Source: Saccharina japonica
Taxonomy: Eukaryota > Sar > Phaeophyceae > Laminariales > Laminariaceae
Assembly (NCBI GenBank): GCA_008828725.1
Contig: MEHQ01003767.1
Coordinates: 78,790 to 142,789, forward strand
Length of the DNA: 64,000 bases
Direction of reading: 5' to 3'
Shown: positions 1 to 10,293 of the stretch, piece after piece
Layout of the letters: each line of letters begins with the position of its first letter
Numbering within the stretch: position 1 is the first letter of the stretch
Notes under the pieces: generated by a model
Databases searched by the model: none
What the model was told of the DNA's origin: nothing
Seen by the model: the letters and a program-made list of their open reading frames with translations, nothing else
Made by a program: the position numbers and the translations under genes

Positions 1-490
1 GTGCACGGCCGTAGTCATATGACCATAGACCCTCGCATCCCTACAATGCCGAGACGGAGCGCGTTGGGTTTTCACCAACCAGGCAGACATTGCTTGCACC
101 AAGTGCGAAACGCCGTGAGGTATTGGGCGAGTCGCATGGAGGGTGAGCTGCATCCTGCTAAGAACCGCCGCTGAGGCGGACTTGCATATGGACGACAGCT
201 TCAATGAGTTAATTTAATTTCTGGTGTGGCCACTTCCGGAGACAGCAATGGGTTTTACTATGTAACTGCCTCGCGGACGCCTTACCATATTAACACTACG
301 TGATACGACCATTCCCCTTGTGCGGAACAAAGGTTCTCCACCCCGCACAAATGATCTACTCGACCGCCAGCTTTGGTGACCGCCAAAAAAAAAGCCAAAA
401 ACAAACGGCACCCTGGTTGTCTAGCTCACGCAGCGAGTGGCGTGTTTTACAGCGTCGTTGCCAACCGACGCCAACCCAACCTATCATATA
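1..490 (+). repeat. Dispersed ~480-bp repeat, copy 1
   Basis: This segment matches 40821-41313 in the same orientation and 37505-37868 in the opposite one. Shared landmarks are GGCCGTAGTC, CCCTCGCATCCCTACAATGCC, GAGGCGGACTTGCATATGGA and TTCTCCACCCCGCACAA. A second truncated start of the same repeat (CATGCATGGCCGTGG) lies at about 504-522, so copies may be arranged head to tail. All three copies carry stops in every useful frame. It could be an LTR or a non-autonomous element of unknown class; no terminal structure or target duplication was found. Confidence 0.75.
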
Positions 491-1070
491 TTTATAGAGT
501 ACTTCATATTCATGCATGGCCGTGGTAGTGGGGTCTTTGGGATTCAGATCCGAGTGCCCCCTTGAGTAGCCTGCTGTGTATATAGTGCTGTATTTGTACG
601 GCAGTGAAGTACTGTACTGCTGTACCTCTACTGGTACGTAGATATATATATATACTGCTGTAGTACCTGGTATACTGTACAGCAGTATGGTGAGCAGGGG
701 ATATTTTATTTTGTTGGCAGCGCGAACTTAAACGGGACGGTGCGGATCGGGTTCGTGGCCTGCATGGATGAAGTACGTGCCGTATCTCGATTGACTACAT
801 TGTGTTTCGTTTCCAAATCATGTTTACCTGGCGTTTCGTTGCTACTAGTAGTGGCTGCAGGTTGCAGTCGTCGTGTGACACTCCCAGCACACACGGGCGC
901 CGAAAATGCGAGGCAAGCGTCACTCTTCCCGATTATCTGGAATTAATAGGGAAAACAAAATATAATAAAAACACGTTTCAGTACCTTGATTAGAAACATG
1001 GAATTTCAATTTTCAAATTTAACTGGCCTTGAGCAACACATGATAATCTGAAGCTCACTACAAACATAAG
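491..1070. other. AT-rich non-coding stretch with short inverted motifs
   Basis: No gene is supported. Around 585-690 the motifs TACTGCTGTA and TACAGCAGTA recur in both orientations around a short (TA)n run near 643-656, so the stretch could fold into hairpins. The motif ACCTGGTATA also occurs here and recurs elsewhere in the window. Confidence 0.4.
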
Positions 1071-2444
1071 TTTAACAATTGGAGGGCCTATACTGTACTC
1101 TTACCAGGGGGGACTGATGTCGAGGGAAATCCGCCGGCAACGGGGTTGTAACGTTTCCGCTTGCATCCCTTTCCCTTGCGCGCATCATGAGTCCCGGTAA
1201 GCTCGTCATACATATATTCCCCGCCTTCAACCTCTTCCTCGCTTTTACTACCTTTGGGAAAGCTGCCCTCTTTGAGATCAATACGAGAATAGCTGTTGAC
1301 ATCTACACCGCGCACACCCGACTTACAGTAATTCTCCCTTCCTCGTCGTCGCTCTCCTACCACTCTTGATCTGCTCCTGCCCCTTCCTCACTCTCACTAC
1401 CACTGCTGCTTACGCTCGCATCTAAACCACGTTGTTCGCTGTAACCATCTCCACCCCCCCCCTATCACTTCCTGTCTACCTTCATCGCTGCCATTCCCCC
1501 CCCTCGTCGTTGTCCTCCTTGCCACGACCAGTGCGACCTAGCCGGTTGATGTCACTGATGATGCTCACCCCCTGCGGTGGCACCAGTAGCCCAAGTTGAG
1601 GCATATTCTCTACGCGAAGAAGCCTCACCCAGTAACACCCACGAACCATCTACTGCGGCCTTGCCAACAGCAGTGTGCTTCCCGAGTGGAAGCCTCCTAC
1701 TGAGCGTAGTGCCTTTTCGCCCGATTAACACCCTACATCCATTCGTAATCTTGGCGCGTCCGTGCCTGTGCCCATCGTGAGATGAAACCTTTAACCCATT
1801 CCAACCTCCGGCGCAGCATGACTTGCCGCCTCACCAGTGATACATCGAGGGCCGGAAGAGGTAAGGGGATAAACGCATAACGCGATGGGCATTCCGGGGG
1901 CAGAGTGGTTTCAAAAGCAAGCGTGGAGATCATCATCATGGTCAGGCAAAGCTACGTTGTCCCGTCCACAAAGTCACCCGCCTCCGTTTCGTCTTCGCCA
2001 TCCTCGTCGCTCGACCCGTCGGGATTCTATTCGCCCACTTCAGCAAAGGGCTGCACGTCAGCCGGGGCTTCCTCTCCATCGTCGACGCCCATGAGCGTGT
2101 GCGGCCCCGTCCAGGCCTTCGAGGTTGATGAGGTCACCGTCGGTACCGTCTAATTTCATCGCAAGTCCAGTATTTTCAAACAGGCGTCTGCGTACAGCTG
2201 GTCCGAATAAACTGTTTCGACGGCCTCACCCACCCAGTGCGTCAACAAGACCCTACCGTCGGATGCAAACAGCTCGTTGGTGTCCCACTTTTCAACCTTG
2301 TCACCCTTCTCCAACCGTGCCTCGAAAGCCTTCCCCACGCCCAACTTGCCAAGCCGCCCGTATCTTGCATCGACCGGCTGCACCTCATTCGTGCCCCCTG
2401 ATGGTAGCAGCCAAAGCAGAGTGCTGCATCCCTCCTTGGGTTTG

Positions 2445-2885
2445 TTTTCGACCTCTTCCGTCGTCTGCCCGTGTGGATTGTAGGCTAAAGGGGTGGACTG
2501 GTCCGTGGGCTTCACACCAGTATCACCTACGGCGGCCTTGAAAGTTGTTTTAACCCACCGGCTGCAGCAGTCGCACGTGTTTTGGCTCTGCCCACTTTCG
2601 ACGGTATGAGACTCGCCGAAGGCTGCGGTCCTTGTATGGGTGCAGTTGTCGAACCACTCGCGTCTGGTCTTAACTCCTTCGTCGTCTGCCCGTCTAGATT
2701 GTCGGCAAAAAGGATGGAATGCTCCGTGGGCGTCAGACCAGAAGCGCATGTGACGGCGGCTATGAAGGTTGTGTCAACCGACCGGTTTCAGCAGTCGCAC
2801 GTGCTTTGGCTCTGCCTACTTTGGACGGTGTGGGATTCCCCGAAGGCTACGGCCCTGGCATGGGTGCAGTTGTGGAGCCACTAGC
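2445..2885. repeat. ~222-bp tandem duplication inside the transposase relic
   Basis: Bases 2445-2665 and 2670-2885 are diverged copies of the same stretch. Both carry GTCGTCTGCCCGT, GCAGTCGCACGTG and TGGGTGCAGTTGT in the same order. The second transposon copy has only one unit (about 44.95-45.18 kb), so the duplication arose in this copy. Confidence 0.7.
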
Positions 2886-2916
2886 GTCCGATCGCAATGG
2901 TCGAAATACGAAGAAG

Positions 2917-3154
2917 ACGCATGCTACGATAGAGGTGCACCATGTTGCCTCACATAAGGAGCGTCATACTTCACCGAAAAAATGATTTTGGAGGAAAATA
3001 AAAGTCCTGGCGGGTGCGAAATCTCATGACCGAAGTATGCTCTGAAATATAATTCGTAACAAAAATGAAAGTCCGACGAATTTGGGTTAAGGAGCCCGAT
3101 AATTCAGAAAACGATTCAGCCAAAAAGTGCTACCTCTACCGTAGCACGTGTCAG
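2917..3154. mobile_element. MITE family M1, copy inside the transposon
   Basis: This 238-bp block is missing from the matching site in the second transposon copy (around 45.21 kb), where flanking sequence runs straight through. Its ends are imperfect inverted repeats (ACGCATGCTACGATAGAGG at the left; reverse complement of the right end contains ACGTGCTACGGTAGAGG). AAG flanks both sides and may be a 3-bp target duplication. An inverted relative lies at 25081-25328. It is non-coding. Confidence 0.7.
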
Positions 3155-3504
3155 AAGCTCTCAGAGCTCGCTGTTGTATTCTTCTTCGTTGAGGGAGCCG
3201 TCACATCGTAGCCCCCGCAGCGTGTCAAGGTTGGATTTGCTTCGGTAGAAACACCGCCTTCGCGCGCGGCGCTCTTTAGCTCATCGAACTGCTGCGTATT
3301 GAAGGTTCCCGTGTATCTCAATTCTCCCAAAGCGGATAGCGAGTTTCGTCTAACCGTGAACGACATTTTAGCAGAATAAGGGCCGCAAGATATGTGTTCT
3401 GGGTCTGCTACAGTATACTACTACAGTCTGCTCTTCCCCTCGCTTCTCTTTCTCCTCCTCGTGTGGGTGGGTGTTTAAAAACATGTACATATACCCAGCA
3501 GTAC

Positions 3505-3941
3505 CAAAGATGTCGGGAGACGGCACTTTCATCCCTTGACAGACAGAGTCAAGGCAAATGCCTTGACAGACAGCCTTGACAGCAAAAAACAGGGGACACT
3601 ACCGAAAAATCCCCGCTTTTTGAAAAACGCCTGACAATAATGTACGGTATAAATTAATATGTTTTCCTGTATTTTGTTTTTTTTCGGCATTTTGCTATGT
3701 TTCCGAGTCCGATCTAAAGAAAATATTGGAATTGAACTGTAGAATATCGATGATATTAAATTCGCTTTATCAAACGAGTAAAATAGCCTCGCAGCATAAA
3801 ACAAAAAATAGGGTTTTCCACACATATTGGGAGGTTTTTCTGCCAGGGGGGTTGGGGACATATGTCTAGACAGCTGGATTTGCCTTGACAGACAGCCTTG
3901 ACACAGACAGATTGACATTGACATGTCTCCCGACATCTTTG
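3505..3941. mobile_element. hAT-type MITE, 437 bp
   Basis: The ends are inverted repeats (CAAAGATGTCGGGAGAC). They are flanked by an 8-bp near-perfect direct duplication: AGCAGTAC at 3497-3504 and AGCAATAC at 3942-3949. An 8-bp duplication and a CA-starting terminal repeat are typical of hAT elements. Next to each end lie further inverted CCTTGACAGACAG repeats. The homologous transposon copy at about 45.5 kb lacks this block. A long open frame on the minus strand spanning the element looks fortuitous. Confidence 0.75.
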
Positions 3942-4070
3942 AGCAATACTCTGTCTTCGGATTTCCGCATCGATAAAAGGCGTTTTTGTTAGGGAGGGGG
4001 AAAATGGAAAATATTAAACGGCAAAGAAAATGCGGTCGGCCAAAAACTAATCTACGACTACTCACAATGC

Positions 4071-5344
4071 TGTAGTGTTGGTAAGCAACTAAAAAAAGGG
4101 GCTGCTTTGATTGGTGCTTCTTTTGTTGTTGTGGCGTGGTTAATAATGCTTACAAATTTATTTTTACGCAAGTTCCATTCAGAACAAAAACCCTACAGTA
4201 ATTTCAACAGTAGTTTGTCCCCAAATACGTGGGACCAGTTCCTAAGGGGTTGAAGCAACTTTCTTAAAATTGCCTCCAGTAGTGGACAAAGCATGGTAGA
4301 CGATCTTCCTAAGGTAGCTATTTAGGCACTCTGGTTGGCCAAGGGTATGTTTTACGCGGCGCAATCAACTTGGGGACTTTTCCAGCCACAGCATCCCGAG
4401 GAAACCAAGAGTCTTTCCAAGCTTACCATCCACGCCGGCCGAGTCAACCTAGAGTCTTACCAAGCACAGCATCCCAGCACTGACCACTCGCATAGGGTTC
4501 GAGTTAAGGTTAGGGTTAGGGTTCGGGTCGGAGGGTCGGCTTTAGGCGTCAAGCCCAACACCCCCGTAAATATCTACTATCAAGGTCTGTCCACCCCTTT
4601 AAAATTGTGTTTGTTTTGTTGCATATTGTCGCCTATTTGTAGAGAAATAGGAGGCGTTTCCATGCCGAGAGTGGTTTGGAGTCTACGATTAGCTATCCAC
4701 CACATCTTAAGCAGTACATTAGCACGTAGCACGCAGCACACACACCACACAACAGCGACGACACCGCGCAGTATAGTACCTTCAGCGTTCGGGTTTCCTC
4801 ATTGTGGATGGTGCTGGGGGTGGCCATTTAGCGATGCCGAGTACTCCACTCGAGTCCGGAGTTCATTGTAAGGGGTTACCTCTCTAATATGGATTGTACT
4901 TCGAGCATAACTGCTAGGAGAGTTATGATAGGTATGCCCAGCTGTCGTTGTGTGGCAGGAACCCGTCTGTGTCGACATTTTGTCCCCTTCCCCCTGGTTA
5001 AAAAAACATGTATGATGTGTGGAGGCCCCTTTTGTTCATTTATGCTTGTGTGTTTGTGGATTGCTGGTTGCTCGTTTACTTGGTTAGGTTTATTCATTTT
5101 CGAGTATGTTGATGCCTATGCTGATGATATGTAACGTACTGCCGCCGTGTGCGGCAGCTGTACCTTGCGCAATAACTTGGATATATAGCAGGTGGTATGG
5201 AATACTGCAGATACAGGTATACATATACACATATATACAAGGTTCCCAGTGACGCAAGGACGAATCGAAAACCTACTACAACAACATGCCATATCATATC
5301 ACACGCATATCATATTGTATAGTACGTAAATACTGCATATTACT
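4071..5344. other. Intergenic region without a supported gene
   Basis: No coding region is supported. Bases 4508-4527 read GGTTAGGGTTAGGGTTCGGG, a short degenerate tract of the TTAGGG telomere type. An open frame across 4335-4871 has no recognisable features and runs through this tract, so I do not call it. The stretch ends at the target duplication of element E1 (5340-5344). Confidence 0.45.
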
Positions 5345-5755
5345 TGTTTGTGGTATGCGGTTGCTCGATACTGGTTTGCCGATATGTGGCGGTTTCATAT
5401 ATTGGTCTACGGAGATTGGGGTTTATATGATGTGGCGAGGCATTACGATGGATGCCTCGCGTGATGAAGCTGCTGCCTCCTGGGAGCAGTGTGCGATAAC
5501 GATGATGAGACCCGGGCTTTGATAGAATGATACTGCTCGTATATGTGTGAGGGGTGCAGCCGGTGACAGACCTGGTGCGGCTTACCTCCTGTGTGTGATG
5601 TTTATGATGGGCCTTTGACAAGAACGGTATTGGCTCACCTGGTGTGTATTTGGTACGTGGTGATACGAGTGTACTTTATCTACTACTACTTCTTGACGAC
5701 TCACGGTATAGGCACGCGGGTACAAAGAACGCGTTTGACAGCGGTTATACTAACA
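5345..5755 (+). repeat. E1 5' LTR
   Basis: It starts at TGTTTGTGGTATGCGG directly after target-site copy TTACT and ends CTAACA before CGATTATCG. It matches 10294-10704 throughout and is a distant relative of the E2 LTR in reverse complement. Confidence 0.9.
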
Positions 5756-5806
5756 CGATTATCGTTATGGGTTTCCGGGCCCGGAGCTTGCTGAAGGGTT
5801 GTTGTT

Positions 5807-6858
5807 ATGCCAGAGGAGGCCGACCTGCTTCGACAGCAGCTTGCGGAAGTGTCGCTTAATTTGGCCGAGCGAGACGCGACGCTGGCGGCAACGTTGGCTG
5901 AGCGAGACGTCACGTTGACGGCAACGTTGGCTGAGCGAGACGCGCGGGACGCGACGTTGGATGAGCGAGACGCGGCGTTGTCGGTGGAGAGAGCGTTAAG
6001 GATATCCGCCGAGGCAGCGGCTCAGGGGGGTACCGCTGGGCGGAGCGGGCTGCCCGCACAGCAGGCAGGTGTTGGGCAGCCTGTGCCGGAGCCAGGCTAC
6101 CGTCACCAAACCCCCCCGTCGCTCATCTTGTCCTCGCAAAATAGCATGCGGGTACCCAAGTTTGATGGGCGAAGCCAGCTGCACCTGTGGTCAGACAGGT
6201 TCCAAACCTATTTGTCGGCGCGGGGTCTGATCGGGGCGCTCGAGCCCACGAGCGACCCCATTCGGATAGCCCGAGGTTTTGGAGGAATGGAGGAGCGAAA
6301 CCGGTCCATATATCTTCATGGGCAGCAGAAAGTCGAGAAATGCGAGAAGGCGTGGGAGTTTCTCATGGAAGCTATGCAAGGACAGCCTGTTGAGGAACGT
6401 ATGCATGCCGCTGGCTCGGTGGAGGGAGCGTGGAAGGCGGTGATGGCTTGGTATCAGCCGCAGGGTGATGCCGAGAGGGATCATCTCGAAAAAGAGTTCG
6501 AGAACATTGGAATGCAGGGGGATGAGGATCCCAAGCTCTTCTTCGCCCGTGCCGAGGGGAAACTCAATGTGCTGTCCGCATTGGGTATTCGCAAGTCGGA
6601 CCGCGAGATTAATAGCATACTCATCCGTCGTCGTCCGTCCGAGTTTTACGACGTGGAGCAGCGCACCAGTCTGCTTCGGCCCGGTATCACGCGATCGGAG
6701 ATGGAGGAAATCGTCCGCACCTCTCACGCTAACCGCAAGACGAAGGAGTTGGAGGAGCGGAAGTTAGCGGCGGTCGTGCCGGATGGCTGCAGCGCCGTTG
6801 GTGGATCCCCATGCCCTCGCCGTTGGTGGGGGTTTCCAGGGCAGATTTGGAGGCGCCG

Positions 6859-6945
<87 letters not shown>

Positions 6946-7109
6946 GGCCGTATGGAGGCGGGCCACAGCAGCAGCAGCAGCGGCAGTATGAAGGCGCCGG
7001 GCCACAGCAGCAGATGCTCAACCCCCGTCTCCTGCTCCCTACCCCACGGACTCGACGCTTGTCTTCCGCCGCGGCTCAACGTCACCGCGGCATGGACGAA
7101 ATCTCATAA
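5807..7109 (+). pseudogene. E1 gag polyprotein with poly-Q tract and a frameshift
   Basis: The frame starts at ATG 5807. Residues about 10-65 are a charged, coiled-coil-like run built on LAERDATL repeats. The central part (about residues 105-320) is the copia Gag core, with segments such as FDGRSQLHLW, EERNRSIYLHG and WYQPQGDAERDHLEKEFENI. At about 6781 an extra G relative to E2 (GCCGGATGG against GCCGATGG) shifts the frame. The following part continues from 6783 in another frame through a run of nearly 30 CAG/CAA codons (about 6862-6947) and stops at 7107-7109. The zinc-knuckle region seen in E2 is absent. Gag would form the particle of the retrotransposon; this copy is broken. Confidence 0.85.
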
Positions 7110-7189
7110 ATCCGCAGGGTTAGGGTGCATTTTGACTCGTTGAGCAAAGGGTGCATCGGGTGGTTGCTTTCAGTGCCAGGAACCAAGTC

Positions 7190-7575
7190 AAATCGTTAGA
7201 TAACGAAACACATCATTATGTACTATGTCTGTGGGTAGAATCATGCCGTCACACCCCCCCTCGTGATTCTTCCCAGTACAACAGTGGTGACAAAAACATT
7301 CCGTGTGCAAGGGCCTGATGAGGAAATGAGCATTGATTTTCACACCAATATTATGTATCAGGTACTGCTGTAGAATCAAGCTTAAATCAGCAGTAATTCT
7401 TTAACACATTGATCATGCATTGGAGCAAAATTAGCAGTAATTTCCCTACATTGTATATAATGCGCTGTAAAATCAAGTAATTTTCCAGCACATGAATATC
7501 AGGCATTGCAGAATCAAGGCAAAATCAGCAATAATTCTCCGACACATCCTTCCATCCGAAAATATAATACGACAA
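7190..7575. repeat. A/T-rich block with ~55-bp tandem repeats inside E1
   Basis: Between about 7370 and 7550 the pattern TGTAGAATCAAG...AATCAGCAGTAATTCT...ACATTGATCATGCA appears three times in degenerate form. It lies between E1 gag and the inverted pol fragment and has no match in E2. No coding region is supported. Confidence 0.45.
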
Positions 7576-9022
7576 AATAACTTGTACCTGGTACCATTTC
7601 AACGCATCAGCACCACACTGCCCAAAACCAAGACCCCTCATACCACGTACCAAGTGATGGTGCCATTGCCGCGACGCCTGCTTCAAGCCATACAAGCTGC
7701 GACACACCTTGACCACCTTCCCGGACATCGACCCGTACCCCTTGGGGAGGCGCATGTAGACGTCCTCACTTAGCTCTGACTGGACAAACGCCTGCTCGGC
7801 ATCAAAATGGCATAAATCAAATCCCAACTCTCACGCGATGGCAGCCAGCAAACGAATACTCGCAACGGATGGACACGGAAAATAGGTCTCGAAATAGTCA
7901 ACTCCTGCACGCTGCCCAAATCCTCTCGCTACCAAACTGGCTTTTGCCCGCACTACTCTGCCAAATTCGTTAACCTTCCAAGAATAGACCCACTTAGCAG
8001 AGATCACGTTGATACCGTTTCGTTGCTACGTGCCTCTATCCTTCTCGTCGATCACAGCACCGAACGTCTTCGCGCGGTACAGGCCGTCAAACTCAGTGTC
8101 CATAGCGTGAAACCACACGTCTCCGTGTTCATCCTCGCATGCTTCGCGATACGAGTCGGGCGTTACCAACTCACTCGCAGGGCATGAAGGCAGTTCAGGG
8201 GCGGGCATGTGCGGCGGAGACTGGTCGGCAATGACCATGGCGATATTCTCCCGAGAAGCTGGCAACGAAACGAAGCCATGCTGGGTACCCATGCCCCCCT
8301 GCTGCCGCGACGCCGACCGCGTCACCGCCAGCGTCACCCGCGGTTGCTGCTGCTGCTGCACCGGCACCTCCGACACAGAGGGCGGAGGTGCGGGCGAGGA
8401 GTCTGGCGATGCAACGGTTGCGGGCGGCGCAGGGGGAAGAGACACGGGCAAAGACTCCGGCGGTGTAACGGTCGCAGGCGTCGGCTCCTGCTGCGGCGGT
8501 ACGGACGACGCAGCAGGCAGGGGCGTAGGCGAAGACTCTGACGTTACACCAGTCGATGGCGTCGACGGCTGGTACCACACCTCGAAGTCCCGCGGCTCTT
8601 GCGGTGGCTGAGCTGGGTCACAGACAGGCCCCCCCTTGGCCGGCGGCGGTGGCTGAGCTGGGTCACCGACAGCCCCTCCCTTGGCCGGCGACGGAGATCT
8701 GGCTATCGCGGTAGGACCCCAGGCACATACGCCACATTCCTTAGAGTCACTGCTACGTCCTCAGCGCAGTGCTTTACTAGATCGACACAACCGAAAACTC
8801 TACCTCAATTCTCTTCCCATCACCTATGATCAAAAACTTCTCGTCGGGGGTAGGGGGTCTCGTGTTGTAAAAAAATGCACAATCACCAGTGCAATGGATT
8901 GAAGCAGCGCTATCTCCAATCAGGATCTTACTCCCAGCCCTTGTTGGCCTGACAAGACCACCACCAACAGAAAGAGCATGCCACTTGCCTAAAGACGTCA
9001 AATGCGCCACGAAGAGGGTCGG
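7525..9022 (-). pseudogene. Inverted copia protease / linker / reverse transcriptase fragment inside E1
   Basis: Read on the minus strand this is in normal pol order: protease region (9010-8777, with IGDSAAS, the Asp-Ser-Ala version of the copia protease active site, and TPDEKFLIIGDGKR), then a Pro/Ser-rich linker (8580-8200), then the start of reverse transcriptase (PDSYREACEDEHGDVWFHAM), then a further RT piece (7827-7575, HFDAEQAFVQSELSEDVYM and SLYGLKQASRQWHHHL). Protease joins the linker near 8727, skipping integrase. The orientation is opposite to the surrounding element. Frames are interrupted between about 8026 and 7827. It is a relic. Confidence 0.85.
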
Positions 9023-9193
9023 CCACTCGACCTGTGCTCATTCAACGTGATCCAAGAGGAGCACGTCATTACCCTTGACCACAGAGGGGCTCACATGCTT
9101 AACGGACGCGTGTTTTTCCGCAAGGAGAAGTTCGGCAACTACGTTCGTCTTCCGAGCAGGGGGGAGATAGTAGTTGTACTCGGTAACACGACG
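9023..9193 (+). pseudogene. Pre-integrase start of E1, plus strand
   Basis: The plus-strand frame encodes DLCSFNVIQEEHVITLDH followed by GAHMLNGRVFFRKEKFGNY, nearly identical to the part of E2 directly after its protease (minus strand, about 49745-49610). It begins at the exact point where the inverted protease fragment stops, and is the piece missing from that fragment's own continuation at 8727. Integrase itself does not follow. Confidence 0.75.
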
Positions 9194-9229
9194 AAGACTT
9201 TCCATCGCAGATAGTCGAGTCCAGTTGGG

Positions 9230-9468
9230 GTTTTATCGTACGTGGGTGCGGACTATGCACGCAAGGCTACTGACCGGACGTCTGTCTCTGGTGGAGCAGT
9301 TATGCGCGCTGGTATCTGTGTATGGTTTGATTCTAGGACGTAGATGTCCAGAGCATGTGTCTAACGGATAGTTTGAGATTAACACGTACAGTCGGCAGAG
9401 CAGCATGCCGACATTCTCATCAAACCGTTGCATGCTGAGACATTTCGCTTTGACCGTGACTCTGTGAT
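9230..9468 (+). pseudogene. RNase H / polyprotein C-terminus of E1
   Basis: Plus-strand translation gives DYARKATDRTSVSGGAVMRA, the copia RNase H block (usually AD-A...D-RRSTSGY). After in-frame stops it gives QHADILIKPLHAETFRFD and a final stop at about 9466-9468, the usual copia polyprotein tail (QxADILTKPL). It is a disrupted remnant in the same orientation as gag. Confidence 0.75.
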
Positions 9469-10293
9469 GAACTTGTTGTGATTTCATCCACTGGTTTGTT
9501 TGTTTGTTTTTCCGGGGGTTTTGGGGCATTTGGTTTTGGGGGATAATAGTAGGGGTTTTCGATGTGCATGGGATGTTTTTGGAAGTACTTGAAGAATTAA
9601 CGTGCAACTTCAGGAGTTCTTGAGAAAATGGAGAAAGTGTTGGGAGGTACCCATACGTTGAATAAGGTTAATACGCCAATAGAGTATGCCGATGGTCTTG
9701 ATGAATCGTGCCGTACGCTTTGGCTATTGGTTAACTGCGCACAACGTACAGGGGAACCAATTACTGATACCTATGGTACTTTTGGATTCAGATGCGGATT
9801 GTTGTCTTCTTGTATACTTCCGAGGGGAGTGTCAAGCAGGGGGGCTGCTATGATTCGATTTGAGGTGTTATATATCAGAGATGTTCTGTTGTTGTGCTCT
9901 TACAGAGTACACAACAGGGGGGGCGATGTTATCGGGCGGTACGGTATTTATGTGAAGACGGTGTTATTGATTTTATTTGAAGGTTTTACCAGCATACTCA
10001 CGTTTGTTGGATTTTCCCCTTCCCGTAATTATTACTGTCTCGCTATAGTTTAGGAGATATATACTGGAATTGAGATTGAGAGATTTGGTATCGGGATTGC
10101 CGTTTTACGTTGGCCATTCTTGAGGATGGAATTTGGGGTTGCCGTTTTACCTTGGCAATGATGAAGGATGGAATTTGGGGTTGCCGTTTTACCTTGACAG
10201 TGATTTATTATGGTATTTGGGACTTGCCGTTTTACCTGGCAATTGGTTATAAGTTATTCGGGACCTATCGTATCGCGCACCGAATAGGGGGGC
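9469..10293 (+). repeat. E1 3' region with ~50-bp tandem repeats
   Basis: About 9620-10050 matches the E2 3' region (47.5-48.0 kb, minus strand) and the relics at 15.3-15.5 and 55.1-55.4 kb. From about 10092 to 10260 the motif GGGTTGCCGTTTTACCTTGG recurs roughly every 50 bp, four times. E2 has the same array in reverse complement at 47320-47490. The final GAATAGGGGGG before 10294 is the polypurine tract. Confidence 0.7.

Larger units (their letters stand above)
2156..3366 (-). pseudogene. Broken pogo-like (DDE_1) transposase
   Basis: The minus-strand frame starting at 3366 gives an N-terminal piece of about 71 residues (contains QQFDELKSAAREGGVS). The frame 2749-2156 gives the C-terminal part. 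The C-terminal part has the motif LLPSGGTNEVQPVDARYGR, which resembles the block around the third catalytic acid of pogo/Tigger transposases (LPPNTTxxxQPxDxG); the D of QPVD would be that residue. Further on is a segment ending in LLTHWVGEAV. The middle is disrupted by frameshifts, an internal tandem duplication and a 238-bp insertion, so no complete DDE domain can be assembled. The family assignment rests on motif resemblance only. Confidence 0.6.
1072..4070 (-). mobile_element. Decayed pogo/Tigger-like DNA transposon, copy 1
   Basis: This region aligns along its length with 43594-45660 on the same strand. On the minus strand it carries pieces of a DDE transposase (2156-3366) and, further downstream, a charged region (about 1088-1363) matching 43594-43860. 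Two later insertions interrupt it: 2917-3154 and 3505-3941. Both are absent at the matching positions of the other copy. Part of the transposase region is also tandemly duplicated. I found no convincing terminal inverted repeats, so the outer limits are only the limits of similarity between the two copies. It is non-functional. Confidence 0.65.

Noticed and set aside
3529..4065. Minus-strand open frame of 178 codons
   Set aside because: It spans a MITE and its flanks, has no known motif, and is absent in the sister transposon.
4335..4871. Plus-strand open frame of 178 codons
   Set aside because: It runs through a telomere-like tract and shows no domain or codon bias.
6724..7085. Poly-Ala, poly-Leu and poly-Cys frames around 6.85-6.95 kb
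   Set aside because: Other frames of the CAG repeat in E1 gag; only the Gln frame continues Gag.
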